From DASSWG01 sp035705295 (lineage in GTDB: Bacteria; Bacteroidota; Bacteroidia; Flavobacteriales; Flavobacteriaceae): DNA of 6,291 bases. The notes beneath the pieces were generated by a model. It was not told the origin of the DNA and searched no databases. It saw only the letters and a program-made list of their open reading frames with translations. Position numbers and translations under genes: made by a program. Location of the stretch: contig DASSWG010000128.1 of the NCBI GenBank assembly GCA_035705295.1, positions 1 to 6,291 of the forward strand, given 5' to 3'. Of the stretch, positions 5,244-6,291 are shown piece by piece (position 1 is the first letter of the stretch; each line of letters starts with the position of its first letter).

Positions 5244-6291
5244 TTATTCTTTAAGAATTTTATAGACCCCTGTTGATCCATTAATCGTTACTTGCATCAA
5301 GTACGTACCCGTTTGTAAGTTGCTTAACTCCAAAGTGGGCGCCAAACTGTTCGGGGTTATTTTCATTATTTTTTGCCCCAACAGGTTGTATATAACCACT
5401 TCTTGTACTTGGCTACTTGCTTTTAAATACAATTGGCCACTTACAGGGTTGGGATAGAAAGAGAAACCTTCAAAAACCTGATCTTCTATTCCCATAAATG
5501 TATCAAAAGCTACGGGGCCAATTGCAACCCCATCAAAACCATCACAGATTGCACTAACATATACATCATATTGTGTATCGGGATCCAGTCCAATGATAAC
5601 CTCTCCAATACCGTCATTATCAATGACCACTATTCCGGTACCAGGAGTAAAACCATCTGGGCCGTATTCAATTTTCCAACTGGTTTCGGCGCCGCCGGCG
5701 ATCCAGTTGACCTCAAAAGAAGTTTCCGTAACATCCTCAACCGTTATATTGGTCACACTCGGACAATCCAGTATTGCAGTAGTAAATGTTTCAGGGCCTG
5801 CCACTGAAGTAAATTGAGTACACAATGCCCTCACATATACATCATAAGTAGTCTCCGGGGCAAGATCGGTGAGGGTTTCGCCCGGGGTTCCATTATTATC
5901 TAAAAGGATCATTCCCGTTCCTATGAGAAAGCCCGTAGGTCCATATTCGATTTCCCATTGGGTTTCGCTCCCGCCGGGCGTCCAGGTAACATCGGCAGTT
6001 GTGTCGGTTATACTACCTATTGATATGGCTGTTGGGGGCGAGCATGGCGAGGGGCCTACTACAAGTTCGTCTATGTACCAGTCATCACCATTGATGGTTT
6101 CAGTAGATGAGAAACGTATTTTGAAATCAGTTGAAAAGTCGCTAAAAGGAACGGTCAAGAACTCCTGAAAATAAGCATTATCATATGGTGTACCACTCGT
6201 GCTCGTATAAGTTATTGTTGTAACCCATTGGGATCCGTCCCAATAAGAAACCTCCAAAGTATCCTCCGTGGCACCGCCACAAAGATCGTTG
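5244..6291 (-). CDS. Secreted protein with two FN3 domains and T9SS type A sorting domain (5' end missing)
   Basis: These are the last 348 residues of a protein that starts beyond the right edge; the frame stays open to 6290, and the TTG at 6257 is an internal leucine. Numbering from the edge, residues 1-80 (DLCGGATEDTLEVSYWDGSQW through DDWYIDELVVG) look like the end of a jelly-roll or MAM-like adhesion domain. Two fibronectin type III domains follow (about 83-172 and 175-266), 92-93 residues apart, sharing the core W...GG.ET.W.IEYGP.GF..GTG and the ending TYDVYV.A.C. The last 75 or so residues (FYPNPVSGQLYL, VVIYNLLGQKI, LQTGTYLMQV, ending YKILKE) are a T9SS type A C-terminal sorting domain. 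This domain directs export across the outer membrane and is normally cleaved off. The main catalytic or binding part may lie outside the window, so no specific function is given. A terminator follows 39 bases after the stop. Confidence 0.9.
   Translation of the reverse strand, partial: NDLCGGATEDTLEVSYWDGSQWVTTITYTSTSGTPYDNAYFQEFLTVPFSDFSTDFKIRFSSTETINGDDWYIDELVVGPSPCSPPTAISIGSITDTTADVTWTPGGSETQWEIEYGPTGFLIGTGMILLDNNGTPGETLTDLAPETTYDVYVRALCTQFTSVAGPETFTTAILDCPSVTNITVEDVTETSFEVNWIAGGAETSWKIEYGPDGFTPGTGIVVIDNDGIGEVIIGLDPDTQYDVYVSAICDGFDGVAIGPVAFDTFMGIEDQVFEGFSFYPNPVSGQLYLKASSQVQEVVIYNLLGQKIMKITPNSLAPTLELSNLQTGTYLMQVTINGSTGVYKILKE

Noticed and set aside
5593..6168. Plus-strand open frames opposite the FN3 domains
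   Set aside because: The two frames have similar sequences only because the FN3 repeats on the other strand are similar. The minus-strand reading has clear FN3 and T9SS domains.

Overview
The window looks like chromosomal DNA from a member of the Bacteroidota, most likely the family Flavobacteriaceae. Three things point there: the bamA–ompH–ompH–murI gene order, a PorP/SprF-family protein next to a protein with a type IX secretion (T9SS) type A sorting domain, and A-rich gene leaders with no clear Shine-Dalgarno sequences, plus promoter-like TAnnTTTG boxes. This assignment is an inference from gene content, because no rRNA or other marker is present.

Positions 1-3507 (+ strand) hold an envelope-biogenesis cluster. 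It starts with the 3' two thirds or so of bamA, cut by the window edge. Two different OmpH/Skp-family periplasmic chaperone genes follow, the first with a long charged C-terminal extension. After a strong intrinsic terminator comes murI, glutamate racemase. BamA folds outer-membrane beta-barrels, OmpH/Skp proteins carry unfolded barrels across the periplasm, and MurI supplies D-glutamate for peptidoglycan.

murI and the next gene converge on a shared hairpin at about 3514-3544. The minus-strand gene at 3572-4585 encodes a PorP/SprF-like outer-membrane protein. Behind it lies a 658-base stretch (4586-5243) with no convincing gene. It holds an AT-rich leader with a 14-bp perfect palindrome, a 121-base inverted-repeat element with 7-bp repeats in its arms, and a terminator for the gene beyond it.

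Positions 5244-6291 (- strand) hold the C-terminal 348 residues of a secreted protein: the end of a probable beta-sandwich domain, two fibronectin type III domains, and a T9SS type A sorting domain. The protein continues beyond the right edge. The PorP/SprF-like protein and this cargo suggest a T9SS cell-surface locus, but a terminator separates them.

The genes themselves are ordinary for the group, and no clear new multi-gene system is visible. The most unusual items are non-coding: the structured inverted repeat at 4920-5040, the palindrome at 4726-4739, and the way murI sits directly behind a terminator.
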